From NCBI GenBank assembly GCA_902784475.1, contig CACZUX010000005.1, forward strand, positions 1 to 58,640: 58,640 nucleotides of DNA, given 5' to 3'. Below the pieces are notes generated by a model that saw nothing but the letters and a program-made list of their open reading frames with translations, was not told the origin of the DNA and did not search any database. Positions within the stretch are counted from its first letter, which is position 1; every line of letters starts with the position of its first letter. Shown one piece after another: positions 30,502 through 38,827 of this stretch. This DNA comes from an uncultured Bacteroidales bacterium (GTDB taxonomy: Bacteria; Bacteroidota; Bacteroidia; Bacteroidales; Bacteroidaceae). The translations under genes and the position numbers were made by a program.

Positions 30502-32163
30502 TTAAAATCCAATCTTCCTTAGGGACTTGTCTGCAATCTGCTCCTGTGAGCAATACGCGGAGAGCGTTTCGGCAAGGTCTGAGGGTTTGCCGTGAAGGAT
30601 GGTGCTGATGGAATGTTTGCGGGCAACGTTTTCTATCTGTCCTCCGCTCAGGTTGTACTTCTCTGCCAGCTTACGGGCATCTGCGCGTTCCAGTTCCGGT
30701 ATCATGCTTTGCCAGATGTTGCTGCGTGCCTCTACGGAGGGCTTTTCAAACTTTATCTTGTAGAGGAAGCGACGCTCGAAGGCGCTGTCGAGATTCTGCT
30801 GCAGGTTGGTAGTGGCAATCATGATTCCATCGAGGTTTTCCATTTCCTGAAGGATGATGTTCTGGATGCTGTTCTCCATCTTGTCCACAGCGCTTTCCGC
30901 TTCGCTTTTGCGCTTGCCGATGATGGCGTCCGCCTCGTTGAAAAGCAGGATAGGGGCCAGTTTGGTGCGTTTTACCAACTCACGGTAACGGTCGAAGAGC
31001 GCCTTGATGTTCTTTTCGGAGTCGCCCACCCATTTGCTTTTTATTCGCGGCACTTCGACCACCATGATGTCGCGCCCTGTTTGTCGGGCCAGCTGATAGA
31101 CCGTCTCCGTCTTGCCAGTTCCGGGGCCTCCATAGAAGAGACAAGCGAATCCTGTCCGGAAGCCGGTCTGCTTCATGCGCTGGTGAATTTCATCGTATTT
31201 CTCTGGCGAGAGCAGCGAAGTCAACTCGTCCACCTGACGCTCTATATCTTTGGGAAAGAAGAGTTGCTTGGACGTCAGTTTTCCGGCTTTAACCACATCG
31301 GCCAGATGCTCATCGGTCGTATGAATGTTCAGCTCTTCCAGCAGGATTCGCTTGGCACTCTCAGTGAGTTTGTAGCGTGTGTTGTCGGCGATGCCGTCCT
31401 CGCAGCGATATTCAATAAGTTTCTTTGTCATCAACTTGTGCTCGCCGTTTTGCAGACGGGCTTTGGCGCTGATGAACTCGCACTTGCGTTCAAACAGGTC
31501 TTCTAATTGCCTGATTCGAACATCGTCATCGCCCTTGTTCACCAGGAGATGGCAGAACGCCAGGAGCATGAGCAGGTCTTCTTCGTTGAGATAATACTCT
31601 TTTACGTGCTTGGCAAATGCCACCTGCTGATTGTCGTCAAGCAAGTTTTTGGCTTCTTCTGCCATCTCTTTGGCGTTGATGGCGTCGTTATCCAGATCTT
31701 CAAACCACTGGTCAAGCAGTTCAAACACTTCTGCGCAGTTAAGCCCGGTGCGTGGAGGCAGCTCATACACTTCGTTATGCTTCAAGGCTTTGATAACCGG
31801 TATGGGTACGTCAAACGTGTCCTCGTCATTGGCATCCCGATAGCGCAGCATACGGCGACGCACCAGCGCGTCGATGTCGCTGGCATAGCTCAATATTTTT
31901 ATTTGGCTTACATCGAGATAGTTTGCCAGGTCGTCGTAGTCCACGTGACGAGGTCCTTTTTCCATGCAGACGCAAAACAGGACGGCTTGCCGTTCGGTGA
32001 TGCCGTAGCGGTCTGCCAGCAGGCCAATCTCCGGCGCGGCCTTGAGCATGAACCGATCACTCAGTTTGGAGTCTCTTGCCGTCTCCACCACCCGTTCGAT
32101 GGCTTGCAGCAGGGTGGGGAGAGGCCTCATTTGCGTCTTCTTACTTTTTTTTGTTGTTGCCAT
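30502..32163 (-). CDS. AAA+ ATPase with long helical N-terminal region
   Basis: The 553-residue protein has ~320 mostly helical N-terminal residues and an AAA+ module at ~335-480: Walker A YGGPGTGKTE, Walker B written ILLFNEADAI (Asn where Asp is usual, Glu kept), sensor 1 IATTN and an arginine finger in FERRFLYKI. A C-terminal lid contains LSGGQIENVARKH. This looks like the SpoVK/CbbX-type single-ring remodelling group found in Bacteroidetes accessory regions; the substrate is unknown. The start (MATTKKSKK) lies 26 bases from the composite promoter at 32190-32233. It is convergent with the secreted-protein cluster and starts the AT-richer accessory region. Confidence 0.82.
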   Translation of the reverse strand: MATTKKSKKTQMRPLPTLLQAIERVVETARDSKLSDRFMLKAAPEIGLLADRYGITERQAVLFCVCMEKGPRHVDYDDLANYLDVSQIKILSYASDIDALVRRRMLRYRDANDEDTFDVPIPVIKALKHNEVYELPPRTGLNCAEVFELLDQWFEDLDNDAINAKEMAEEAKNLLDDNQQVAFAKHVKEYYLNEEDLLMLLAFCHLLVNKGDDDVRIRQLEDLFERKCEFISAKARLQNGEHKLMTKKLIEYRCEDGIADNTRYKLTESAKRILLEELNIHTTDEHLADVVKAGKLTSKQLFFPKDIERQVDELTSLLSPEKYDEIHQRMKQTGFRTGFACLFYGGPGTGKTETVYQLARQTGRDIMVVEVPRIKSKWVGDSEKNIKALFDRYRELVKRTKLAPILLFNEADAIIGKRKSEAESAVDKMENSIQNIILQEMENLDGIMIATTNLQQNLDSAFERRFLYKIKFEKPSVEARSNIWQSMIPELERADARKLAEKYNLSGGQIENVARKHSISTILHGKPSDLAETLSAYCSQEQIADKSLRKIGF

Positions 32164-32189
32164 TTTTTTGAATTTAAATCGTTATGTGC

Positions 32190-32233
32190 ATAACATAGAA
32201 ACAATCATGAAAAATTTCAAAAAATATGGCAAC
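32190..32233 (-). promoter_or_regulatory. Composite promoter, copy A (AAA+ ATPase)
   Basis: Read on the minus strand: GTTGCC (32228-32233), 6 bases, TTTG (32218-32221), 20 bases, TATGTTAT (32190-32197). Spacing and much of the intervening sequence (TTTTTTGAAATTTTTC) are the same as in copies B, C and D. Predicted transcription starts about 20 bases before the ATG. Confidence 0.75.
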
Positions 32234-32289
32234 TTTTTTTATAAATTTTCAATACTCGCGTCTTGTACAATCACGAATAACGGGTATTG

Positions 32290-32440
32290 TTATTTACTAT
32301 CTCTTTGGTTCATATAGCAGATTTTCACATCAATCCTGTCCTCTAACACATCTGTGTTTGAGAAACCATTAAATTCACCCAATGCATTATCCCAGAATCC
32401 TTTCGGGTCTGCTTTCTCTCATGCATCATAGTCTCCCTCA
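32290..32440 (-). pseudogene. Decayed gene fragment, C-terminal end
   Basis: On the minus strand one frame reads SEGDYDA, a TGA at 32419-32421, then EKADPKGFWDNALGEFNGFS and on to YMNQRDSK and a stop at 32290-32292. The text after the TGA looks like a real protein tail, and DYDA-W would be natural if TGA arose from TGG. The frame differs from that of the 70-residue ORF just upstream, so the two may be pieces of one gene broken by a frameshift and a nonsense change. I do not recognise the family. Confidence 0.35.
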
Positions 32441-32653
32441 CTACGCTGCAAGAGCGTAGTAGGTGGGTTGGATAAATGAAAGGTGGAGACGTTTGAAGAG
32501 GTTGTTAGTTCTTCTGGTCGTTTTTGTGTTAAATGTGATGGTGTAAGGATAGGATTCTTTAAAATGGAGATCTGTAACTTTTTCGTTTTGGAGTTTTCTA
32601 AGGTATTTTTTAAATAAAGAGAGAGAGGTGAAAGTGATTGTTGTAGTGTTCAT
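32441..32653 (-). CDS. 70-residue protein or 5' part of a broken gene
   Basis: The frame starts MNTTTITFTSLSLFKKYLRK and runs 70 residues, basic and Thr-rich, ending in TYYALAA. It is supported by the composite promoter copy B only 27 bases upstream of its ATG. The sequence just after its stop contains a good coding frame shifted by one (32290-32440), so this may be the N-terminal half of a larger decayed gene. Function unknown. Confidence 0.45.
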   Translation of the reverse strand: MNTTTITFTSLSLFKKYLRKLQNEKVTDLHFKESYPYTITFNTKTTRRTNNLFKRLHLSFIQPTYYALAA

Positions 32654-32679
32654 AATTCTTTTTTTTTTAGGTTACGAAC

Positions 32680-32723
32680 ACAATATAGAAAAATCACTCA
32701 GAAATTTCAAAAAATAGGGCAAC
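32680..32723 (-). promoter_or_regulatory. Composite promoter, copy B
   Basis: GTTGCC (32718-32723), 6 bases, TTTG (32708-32711), 20 bases, TATATTGT (32680-32687), all on the minus strand. It drives the 70-residue ORF. Confidence 0.75.
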
Positions 32724-32761
32724 TTTTTTACGAAAGGGCCTGTTTTTTGTTATTTCGTAAA

Positions 32762-33475
32762 TTATTCTCTGATGATATAGATGAATCGATCAGGTGTGTG
32801 ACTGCTCAATGGAACAGGTTCTTCTACGATGTCTGTCTTTCGTGGGTCTGGATTGAGTTGCTTGATGAACTCGAGCAGCGACTTATAACTCTTGAAGGCT
32901 CTCTCTTCAATCACGCAATACATGTCGTCGGTTTGGAAGTAATAGTAGTATCTGTTGGGGTATTCGAATTCTACGCAGCGCTTCAAGTGAGTAATTTCGA
33001 TTGTCGCTTCTGGCATCAACTGGATACCGGCGAGGTTTCTAATCGTAAAGAAGACAGGTCTTCTTCTACTTCTTTTATTCAAATCACCAGACGCCAAAGC
33101 TCTTTCCATCAGTTCATCTCCGGCATACTTGTTGCCTTTGTCACTCAGTTCCTGCAGTGTGGCAGGGGTTTCAATTTTGGAGGCCCAGATATCTTCACCC
33201 CGGCGCACCATTTCTATATATACCTCATCAAATGCGCGGTATTTGAAATTGGCGATTTGCTTTTGGAATTCGAACAGGTCTTCATTACTGAGATTTGGGA
33301 CGTCGGCTGCAATTGTTTCTACAAGCTCACGTTCTTCTTCGGATAGCACCCAGTCGGTAATGTCTTCACGATTGACAATCTCACTCTTACCCGTTTCTTT
33401 ATCTGTGAATGTCTCTGTGTAACGGTGATAATGCTTGTCGAGCATTTGGCTCAGTTTTTCAATTCTTGCATTCAT
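32762..33475 (-). CDS. Unrecognised 237-residue cytoplasmic protein
   Basis: The protein has an acidic helical N-terminal half (MNARIEKLSQMLDKHYHRYT; then DWVLSEEERELVETIAAD) and a beta-rich C-terminal half with many aromatic residues (CVEFEYPNRYYYYFQTDDMY). The middle contains ATLQELSDKGNKYAGDEL, which closely resembles VILQELCDKGNKTAAEQL in the 541-residue protein at 36268-37893, so the two share a module. There is no signal or membrane segment. It is transcribed from composite promoter copy C, 27 bases upstream. Function unknown; a role with the neighbouring nuclease and ATPase genes is context only. Confidence 0.7.
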   Translation of the reverse strand: MNARIEKLSQMLDKHYHRYTETFTDKETGKSEIVNREDITDWVLSEEERELVETIAADVPNLSNEDLFEFQKQIANFKYRAFDEVYIEMVRRGEDIWASKIETPATLQELSDKGNKYAGDELMERALASGDLNKRSRRRPVFFTIRNLAGIQLMPEATIEITHLKRCVEFEYPNRYYYYFQTDDMYCVIEERAFKSYKSLLEFIKQLNPDPRKTDIVEEPVPLSSHTPDRFIYIIRE

Positions 33476-33502
33476 GTTGTTTCGTTTTAGTTACTGATGG
33501 GC

Positions 33503-33546
33503 ACAATATAGACACATTCACGAAAAATTTCAAAAATCAGGGCAAC
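33503..33546 (-). promoter_or_regulatory. Composite promoter, copy C
   Basis: GTTGCC (33541-33546), 6 bases, TTTG (33531-33534), 20 bases, TATATTGT (33503-33510) on the minus strand, just before the 237-residue gene. Confidence 0.78.
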
Positions 33547-33566
33547 TTTTTTTAAAAAAGATTCTC

Positions 33567-33731
33567 TTAACGTGGCAACTCATCGTCAGCCCAGTCCTTC
33601 TCATGCTTTAACCTACGCTTCTCAATCAGCTCCGTCAGCCATTCCTTGTCGGCGGGTTCTATCATGCTGAAATATCTTGCTGTGTCACCATCAAGCAGCA
33701 TTTCAGTTACATAATAAGAGTTCTCGCTCAT
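33567..33731 (-). CDS. 54-residue protein sharing a module with the 541-residue protein
   Basis: A short frame reads MSENSYYVTEMLLDGDTARY and continues FSMIEPADKEWLTELIEKRR to a stop at 33567. The stretch EMLLDGDTARYFSMIEPADK matches EMILDGDTAKYFSLIEPADK inside the 541-residue protein (36268-37893), which argues strongly that the frame is coding. It follows the PD-(D/E)XK gene by 36 bases on the same strand. It could be a stand-alone module or the remnant of a longer copy. Confidence 0.6.
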   Translation of the reverse strand: MSENSYYVTEMLLDGDTARYFSMIEPADKEWLTELIEKRRLKHEKDWADDELPR

Positions 33732-33767
33732 ATCTCTTCGTTTTTATTGGTTTCTCCTTCCAGATAA

Positions 33768-35162
33768 TTAAAGATACCTATTATGGTACTCTTCATATTG
33801 CTCAACAAGCATTCTACAGCAGAAGTTCAAATCCTGTGTATAAACTTTTGTCAGCAATGCAGTCAAATCCTTTTGACTCATCTTTGCAATTGGCTTCATG
33901 GTTTGACACTTATAGCGAAGTAACTTGCTTGAACCCACTTTTCCTTTATCACAGTTCTTTGGTAGTAAAATAGAATGGCTATTCAGTTCATCGCGCCATT
34001 TTTCGGCAAGAACCTTATCGTTTTCCACATGCAATTCCAAGTAATACTCTTTTCCTAAGCACATACTCTTCGCACTGACGGGAATCCATTCCAGATGGGC
34101 TGTTCCCCATTCAGTGGAAAGACCAATCTGTACATACCCCTTATCACCACTTCGGAGACCTCGATGCTTGGCAATCCATTGTACGCCCTTTAGCGTCTTC
34201 AATTCTTTTTTCCACCAGTTATTCAGAATCTCAATACTGCACCGTTCAAATTCAGCAAAGGACATTTGCTCAACATCATGGATAAGACCTCTTATGACAC
34301 CATAAAGATTGTTAACGGCAATAATGTCTTGCTCATCTTCTTTTGCGATTTCTTTGCGTATCTCCTGTACAGAATTACGGAAAGAATAGAGACTGTCAAA
34401 GTCTCCGTCGGACATCTTCTTCAGATTGTGGTGCCCAGTCAAAGTCTTGCACAACATGTCCTTCTGCCATGTGTCGGTGGCGTCTTCGCAGAAAATGTCC
34501 TTTTCCAGAGATTCAATATAAGCACGGACTACGCTGGTCAGTGATTCTGGGTATATGCGGAGTTCAAGGATATCACGCTTCAACCATTCTATAATATCTT
34601 CGTAATAAGTAAGGGCTACAAAGCGTCGACCAATGTTTGTTGCCTCGCTCTCATCATTTGGATGATAACTGATTTCATCAATTTCCTTAGCGCCGTTGCC
34701 TGTAAGGTAGAACACCCAAACATTGTCTTTCGCAATCTGTTCGTCCTCAGTCATGTGAGTGATATAGCGACGAATCTGATTCTTTTGGTCGGGAGCATCA
34801 AAAATCTTGTTTTCTATGATGACTGCAATGCGTTTTCCTTTGGCAGTAAAGGTGATGAGTCCGTCAATGAAACTGTGTTTGGCATCTTTGTCATATCGTG
34901 GATTAAACCGAACGCTAACATCCGAAAGATTCTGATAATGAATCATCTTGTCGCGCCCCTTCGCGAATCTGTTCAAGAAACTTGTGAGCAGTGGATAACA
35001 CCCATTCGAATTTTGATAGCGCAACAGTGCCAACAGCAATTTTGTGTGGTCATTTTCACTCATTTCCCATGCTGTAAACACATTGTAAGGATTCTGATGT
35101 CTGGCCTTACTTCTTTGTTTTTCTAATTCCTTGGCTAAGCCAATAATCTCTTCATTTTTCAT
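33768..35162 (-). CDS. PD-(D/E)XK nuclease superfamily protein
   Basis: The 464-residue protein has the core of the PD-(D/E)XK_4 kind of nuclease: an opening with NDHTKLLLALLRYQNSNG, the acidic residue in SFIDGLITF (near 117), the E-x-K pair in IAVIIENKIF (near 133), and a following DQKNQIRRYI helix. Such proteins are predicted DNA nucleases found in defence and mobile regions; target and partner are unknown. The C-terminal ~230 residues are helical plus a beta-rich end with no motif I know. The gene is 21 bases downstream of a 127-residue gene and upstream of the 54-residue gene, so it is probably part of a small operon. Confidence 0.78.
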   Translation of the reverse strand: MKNEEIIGLAKELEKQRSKARHQNPYNVFTAWEMSENDHTKLLLALLRYQNSNGCYPLLTSFLNRFAKGRDKMIHYQNLSDVSVRFNPRYDKDAKHSFIDGLITFTAKGKRIAVIIENKIFDAPDQKNQIRRYITHMTEDEQIAKDNVWVFYLTGNGAKEIDEISYHPNDESEATNIGRRFVALTYYEDIIEWLKRDILELRIYPESLTSVVRAYIESLEKDIFCEDATDTWQKDMLCKTLTGHHNLKKMSDGDFDSLYSFRNSVQEIRKEIAKEDEQDIIAVNNLYGVIRGLIHDVEQMSFAEFERCSIEILNNWWKKELKTLKGVQWIAKHRGLRSGDKGYVQIGLSTEWGTAHLEWIPVSAKSMCLGKEYYLELHVENDKVLAEKWRDELNSHSILLPKNCDKGKVGSSKLLRYKCQTMKPIAKMSQKDLTALLTKVYTQDLNFCCRMLVEQYEEYHNRYL

Positions 35163-35183
35163 AATAATGCGGTGTAAAGTAAT

Positions 35184-35567
35184 TTAGATAATCCTTCTCA
35201 TGGAATTGTTCTTCCCCTCGAGCCTTGCCAGCACGCGTTCGTACTTCTCTATTTCCATGAGTGTGGATTGAATATAGGCGCGTTTGCTCGCGATGTCGTA
35301 TTTAATGCGATCGATGATGTACTCCAGGGCTTTCTCTTTTGACTCGAAAGTCTCATCGTAGTTTATCACGGTGCCGTCGGCCAGTGTCAGCTCCCACTTC
35401 TCAAGAAAAGGAAAAGTTCTAATTTGTTTTATACCGACGACGGTCGATTTCCTGACGTAATAATCCACGGAAGGCGAAATGTAGTAAACCGTATCGCCTG
35501 TCTGAGGCATCTTATCGTTCATCCAACCCTTGGAATGGGAATATCTATGAATAAGGGGGTACTCCAT
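35184..35567 (-). CDS. Unrecognised 127-residue protein
   Basis: The frame from 35567 reads MEYPLIHRYSHSKGWMNDKM; later in-frame ATGs (MNDKMPQTGDTVYYI at 35522 or MPQTGDTVYY at 35510) are plausible starts. The core resembles a small beta-barrel (GDTVYYISPSVDYYVRKSTV, then WELTLADGTVINYDETFESK), followed by a helical end ending RMEG-like charged residues (YERVLARLEGKNNSMRRII). No family is recognised. It lies 24 bases after the secreted 124-residue gene and 21 bases before the nuclease gene, all on the minus strand. Confidence 0.6.
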   Translation of the reverse strand: MEYPLIHRYSHSKGWMNDKMPQTGDTVYYISPSVDYYVRKSTVVGIKQIRTFPFLEKWELTLADGTVINYDETFESKEKALEYIIDRIKYDIASKRAYIQSTLMEIEKYERVLARLEGKNNSMRRII

Positions 35568-35591
35568 GAGCGAATCTGTGTTTGATGATGG

Positions 35592-35966
35592 TTAATGTGC
35601 ACTCCGTGCGCTGATTTTTTTTCCTTCTTTGCTCCAGATGTATATCCAGCTGCCTTTACGGCTGGTGATGGTGTTGCCTGCCACGCCGACAATCTCGCCG
35701 ACATTAGAGACGCTCATCGTCTTGAGCGTCTTGCCCTTGGCATCGCAGATGTAGTAGAAGGAGTAGCGTTTCGCTACGAAGAAGTCCGAGCCCCAGCCCA
35801 TGATCTCTCCCACGCTGCTGCGTGCGAGCCCGCCAATCTTCTTGCCCTGATCGTCGTAGACGTAATACCAGTTTTTGGTCTCTTCGATGTACGATATCTG
35901 CTGTCGTTGTGCCTGCGCAGCCATCGTCAGCATCAATATCAGTAGGGAAAACACCGTTCGTTTCAT
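35592..35966 (-). CDS. Small exported protein made of about three sequence repeats
   Basis: The 124-residue protein has a signal peptide (MKRTVFSLLILMLTMAAQAQ). The mature part is built of units resembling NWYYVYDDQGKKIGGLARSS / FYYICDAKGKTLKTMSVSN / SWIYIWSKEGKKIS, each with aromatic strand, DxxGKK turn and an S-x-VGEI strand. This suggests a small beta-propeller-like or hairpin-repeat fold of the WG-repeat style. It is the only exported protein in this stretch, so it may not be functionally tied to the nuclease downstream. Function unknown. Confidence 0.7.
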   Translation of the reverse strand: MKRTVFSLLILMLTMAAQAQRQQISYIEETKNWYYVYDDQGKKIGGLARSSVGEIMGWGSDFFVAKRYSFYYICDAKGKTLKTMSVSNVGEIVGVAGNTITSRKGSWIYIWSKEGKKISARSAH

Positions 35967-36000
35967 TCCTTTTTTCTTTATGTTTACGTCTTATTCTTTA

Positions 36001-36267
36001 TTACGCCTTCTTTCTGTTTTTTCGTACACGGATTCGGCGCAGAGTCGCTTCCAGCTCATCACGAAGATTCGCGTCAGGCGAGTCAATATCCTCCCCATTA
36101 CACCACGGGGTGCTGAAGCGCATGGTTTCTAATGCGGTGAGTATCAGTCTTTCATTCTTTTCATAGAATTCAAGCAGAAGCGCGGATTCATGTGTGATTT
36201 GGTACTCATAATCTTTATCTCCTTTATTGTTTTTTTTTATGATGTTGTAATCGTTATAAAAAGGAAT
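36001..36267 (-). CDS. Open frame directly following the 541-residue gene, start unclear
   Basis: After the TGA of the 541-residue gene (36268-36270) the same frame continues open for 88 codons to a TAA at 36001. The text is protein-like (DYEYQITHESALLLEFYEKN, then TPWCNGEDIDSPDANLRDEL) and ends in a basic helix RRIRVRKNRKKA. There is no ATG, GTG or TTG near its beginning, and it runs through a 9-A tract (36230-36238). It may be a separate gene with a rare start, the far end of a gene truncated by deletion, or a C-terminal extension reached only by readthrough or after a sequencing error. An AAAGGAG-ATG site in another frame gives only a 21-residue peptide. Confidence 0.4.
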   Translation of the reverse strand: MPFYNDYNIIKKNNKGDKDYEYQITHESALLLEFYEKNERLILTALETMRFSTPWCNGEDIDSPDANLRDELEATLRRIRVRKNRKKA

Positions 36268-37893
36268 TCATTCTGCTTCCTTCATCTCGACATTCAGATT
36301 CCCGAAACATTGTCGGAGGGCATAGAACAGGGGCTCACCCTCGTTGGCTTCTGATTTAAGGACGAGGCAGTCGGGGGTAGGTCGCTCCATGCTAAGGATG
36401 TTACCTTCATAATGTGGTGAACCAACGAGCTTCTGCATAACAGAACCGAGTGGCACAAACATGCCAAGCTCATTGCCGGGCGTGCCAAGACTCTGGTATA
36501 GATTGTCAACCATCGTATGGATATCGCCGAGTGTTCCTGCATCGCCTTTTAAGGTGTATTCGAAATCATGAGGGTCAGCATCTTCCTGATAGTCGTTGGC
36601 GTCAAACTCCTCACCTGCCAGCTTCATATATTCTGCAGCTTTGTCGTAGTCTACGAAGATGCCGTTAGCCTCGTCGCCATAGGCATATTTGCAACCCAGT
36701 TGCTCGGCGGCCGTCTTGTTGCCTTTGTCGCAGAGTTCTTGAAGAATGACAGGGTCGTCGATGAAGATTGCCGCCTTTTCATCGCCTTTGTTAATTCGCT
36801 CCATCAGCAGTTCCTTGTTATCGTCGATTTCGTGACAGAGTTTCGTCAGTTCATCAATGCTGAGACGATGCTTCTGTTCCATGACCATTTGAATCAGGCG
36901 CTCTTCCTCGTCTTTATTCTTCTCGAAGGTGGAACCCTCAACAGTTTTAAAACGAAACGATTCCACTTCTTCATGGGTATCTTCATCGACAAACGTCTCA
37001 TTCCAGAATTCATACTTGCAATGCATTCCGTGGAGCAGGCAATAGATGGCGCCGATATCTTCATGCTCCTCAGCCCGCTTCATCAACCATTTCTTGTCTG
37101 CGGGTTCTATCAAGCTGAAATATTTAGCGGTGTCACCATCCAATATCATTTCGGCAGCGATTGCTGGACAATAGTCTTCGCCTTCACGCGCCCGTTTGAT
37201 GACTTCTGCAGCAAATTCCATAGGATGAAGAAGCACATGACCAATGCTCTCTACCCACTCCAACACGTCGAAGTAGGGCATTACTCCTGACAATCCGCAA
37301 TCCACCCATTCTTTATCGGCGCAACCGTCCTTGGCCCTATAGAAATCCTCGACAATCGTGTAAATCATATACCAATCATAGGCATATACAGCAATCTCCA
37401 CTCCAGGATGTAATCGGCTGAGGCGCTCTGCCATTTCCTTGCACATGTTGTCGCGTTCTTCATGCCTTTCTTCCTCGGTCCGTCCATCTTTCGGCTCCTT
37501 GTACTCCAATTGAGTTTCCTCGCCCTTTCCGTCTATATACGCATCAAATTTCCAAAGGGTATATTGCAGCCATTCACCATCAACGATGATATAGTTCCAC
37601 ACCTCTTGTCCCCACCAGCCTTGGCGTTCCATCTCAACGTCTGGAAACTCTTTGATGACACTATCAGCAATGGGATTGAAGTCAAGATGTTCTCCGTGAT
37701 GTCCATAGTCGTGCCAGATGATAGTGTTCTTGTCTTCATTAATCCGAAACCCAACGAAATCATTGTCTCCAGAAAGGTCTTCACCCACCTGTTCTATACT
37801 CTTTTCGCGCACTTGCTGCTTTACGTACGCTGCTACTTTTGCTAAATCCTCACGACGTTTCAGTCTGAGGGATGTTCCATGACTTTCACTCAT
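36268..37893 (-). CDS. Unrecognised 541-residue acidic protein with Sel1-like segment
   Basis: The protein is strongly acidic, with no signal or membrane segment. The N-terminal ~130 residues are mixed alpha/beta (DNDFVGFRINEDKNTIIWHD). Residues ~240-262 hold the EMILDGDTAKYFSLIEPADK module shared with the 54-residue protein at 33567-33731. Residues ~370-430 resemble a Sel1/TPR-type repeat (NKTAAEQLGCKYAYGDEANG, then DYDKAAEYMKLAGEEF), and the VILQELCDKGNK text is shared with the 237-residue protein. Family unknown; the mosaic with neighbours suggests a local gene family evolving by module shuffling. A promoter of the second composite type lies 34 bases upstream. Confidence 0.72.
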   Translation of the reverse strand: MSESHGTSLRLKRREDLAKVAAYVKQQVREKSIEQVGEDLSGDNDFVGFRINEDKNTIIWHDYGHHGEHLDFNPIADSVIKEFPDVEMERQGWWGQEVWNYIIVDGEWLQYTLWKFDAYIDGKGEETQLEYKEPKDGRTEEERHEERDNMCKEMAERLSRLHPGVEIAVYAYDWYMIYTIVEDFYRAKDGCADKEWVDCGLSGVMPYFDVLEWVESIGHVLLHPMEFAAEVIKRAREGEDYCPAIAAEMILDGDTAKYFSLIEPADKKWLMKRAEEHEDIGAIYCLLHGMHCKYEFWNETFVDEDTHEEVESFRFKTVEGSTFEKNKDEEERLIQMVMEQKHRLSIDELTKLCHEIDDNKELLMERINKGDEKAAIFIDDPVILQELCDKGNKTAAEQLGCKYAYGDEANGIFVDYDKAAEYMKLAGEEFDANDYQEDADPHDFEYTLKGDAGTLGDIHTMVDNLYQSLGTPGNELGMFVPLGSVMQKLVGSPHYEGNILSMERPTPDCLVLKSEANEGEPLFYALRQCFGNLNVEMKEAE

Positions 37894-37926
37894 AAAATGT
37901 TTTAGTTATTATTTGTTCTACAATTT

Positions 37927-37958
37927 ATAACATAGTCAATTCTCTCTAAAAATTCAAA
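37927..37958 (-). promoter_or_regulatory. Composite promoter, second type, copy F
   Basis: On the minus strand TTTG (37955-37958), 20 bases, TATGTTAT (37927-37934). The spacer text AATTTTTAGAGAGAATTGAC is nearly the same as in copy G at 40644-40685. No GTTGCC is present. Confidence 0.65.
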
Positions 37959-37990
37959 TAAGATTAGTGTTTTTTGACATAGTATGCCTT

Positions 37991-38827
37991 TTATCTGCGG
38001 GGTATCTCGAATTTATCCTCAAACCTCTTGAACAGGCTATAGTACGCTTTCATGTTTTCCAACTCATACCATGCTTTTTCCCTAGAAGGACGTGAATCAA
38101 GATCGTAGATTCTGGCTCCATCAATAGAAAGCAGGAAAGGCGAATGAGTGGCAATAACAAATTGAGTATCCAGTTGGTATGCCAGCAACTCTATATGTTT
38201 GGCCAGTTTCTGCTGAAAAGCGGGTGCCATAGAGTTTTCCGGTTCGTCGAGCAAATAGAGTGACTCATCAAAAAGGTTCTCTTCAAAGTACTCCAATGCC
38301 TTTTCTCCGTTTGATGTAGCGTCGTCATTTCCCAGTTCCAATTTTGCCGTCCGGAAATCTTCAAATCTGGACATGAGAGCATAGTCCTTTGCACTGACGG
38401 CTTCCGGATCCTTTAGGGCTTTATGGACGAGCGACTTGCTTATTCCGCTACCCCTTAATATGTCTTTTGAAAGAATGCTGTTTTTGATTCCTGCATAGAG
38501 TTTACGTTGTCGGGCTATTTTCACCATAATGTCCTCGCTACGAATCAATGCGCTGTCTTCGGGAATTCCTTCAGGACTAATACTTGAAGAGCATTTCTGT
38601 ATATAACCGTCGAAGTACTCGTTGTCATTTCCCAGAGTCATATTCTTAATGCCAATATTTCGGGCGATGACATTCAGCAAGGTTGATTTTCCACTACCGT
38701 TGTTACCATACAGAATGGTGATAGGAGCAAAGTTTACGCAGTCTAAATGCATCGGATAAATAACCCGATAAGGGTAGGCGCGTCTGTCCTCTGAATAAGG
38801 TATAAATTGACTTAAATAAGTTCTCAT
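37991..38827 (-). CDS. Stand-alone ATPase of the SMC/OLD-like AAA group
   Basis: The 278-residue protein has Walker A LYGNNGSGKST near residue 40, an ABC-type Walker B SLYLLDEPENSM near 195, and the switch histidine in FVIATHSPFLL near 230, with only ~120 residues of insert between. This is the compact AAA_21/OLD-like layout common in phage-defence modules, where such an ATPase partners a nuclease. No nuclease (TOPRIM) domain follows. It ends the run nuclease (39609-40613), unknown protein (38957-39592), ATPase, although a 129-base gap precedes it. A defence role is inference from this company. Confidence 0.8.
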   Translation of the reverse strand: MRTYLSQFIPYSEDRRAYPYRVIYPMHLDCVNFAPITILYGNNGSGKSTLLNVIARNIGIKNMTLGNDNEYFDGYIQKCSSSISPEGIPEDSALIRSEDIMVKIARQRKLYAGIKNSILSKDILRGSGISKSLVHKALKDPEAVSAKDYALMSRFEDFRTAKLELGNDDATSNGEKALEYFEENLFDESLYLLDEPENSMAPAFQQKLAKHIELLAYQLDTQFVIATHSPFLLSIDGARIYDLDSRPSREKAWYELENMKAYYSLFKRFEDKFEIPRR

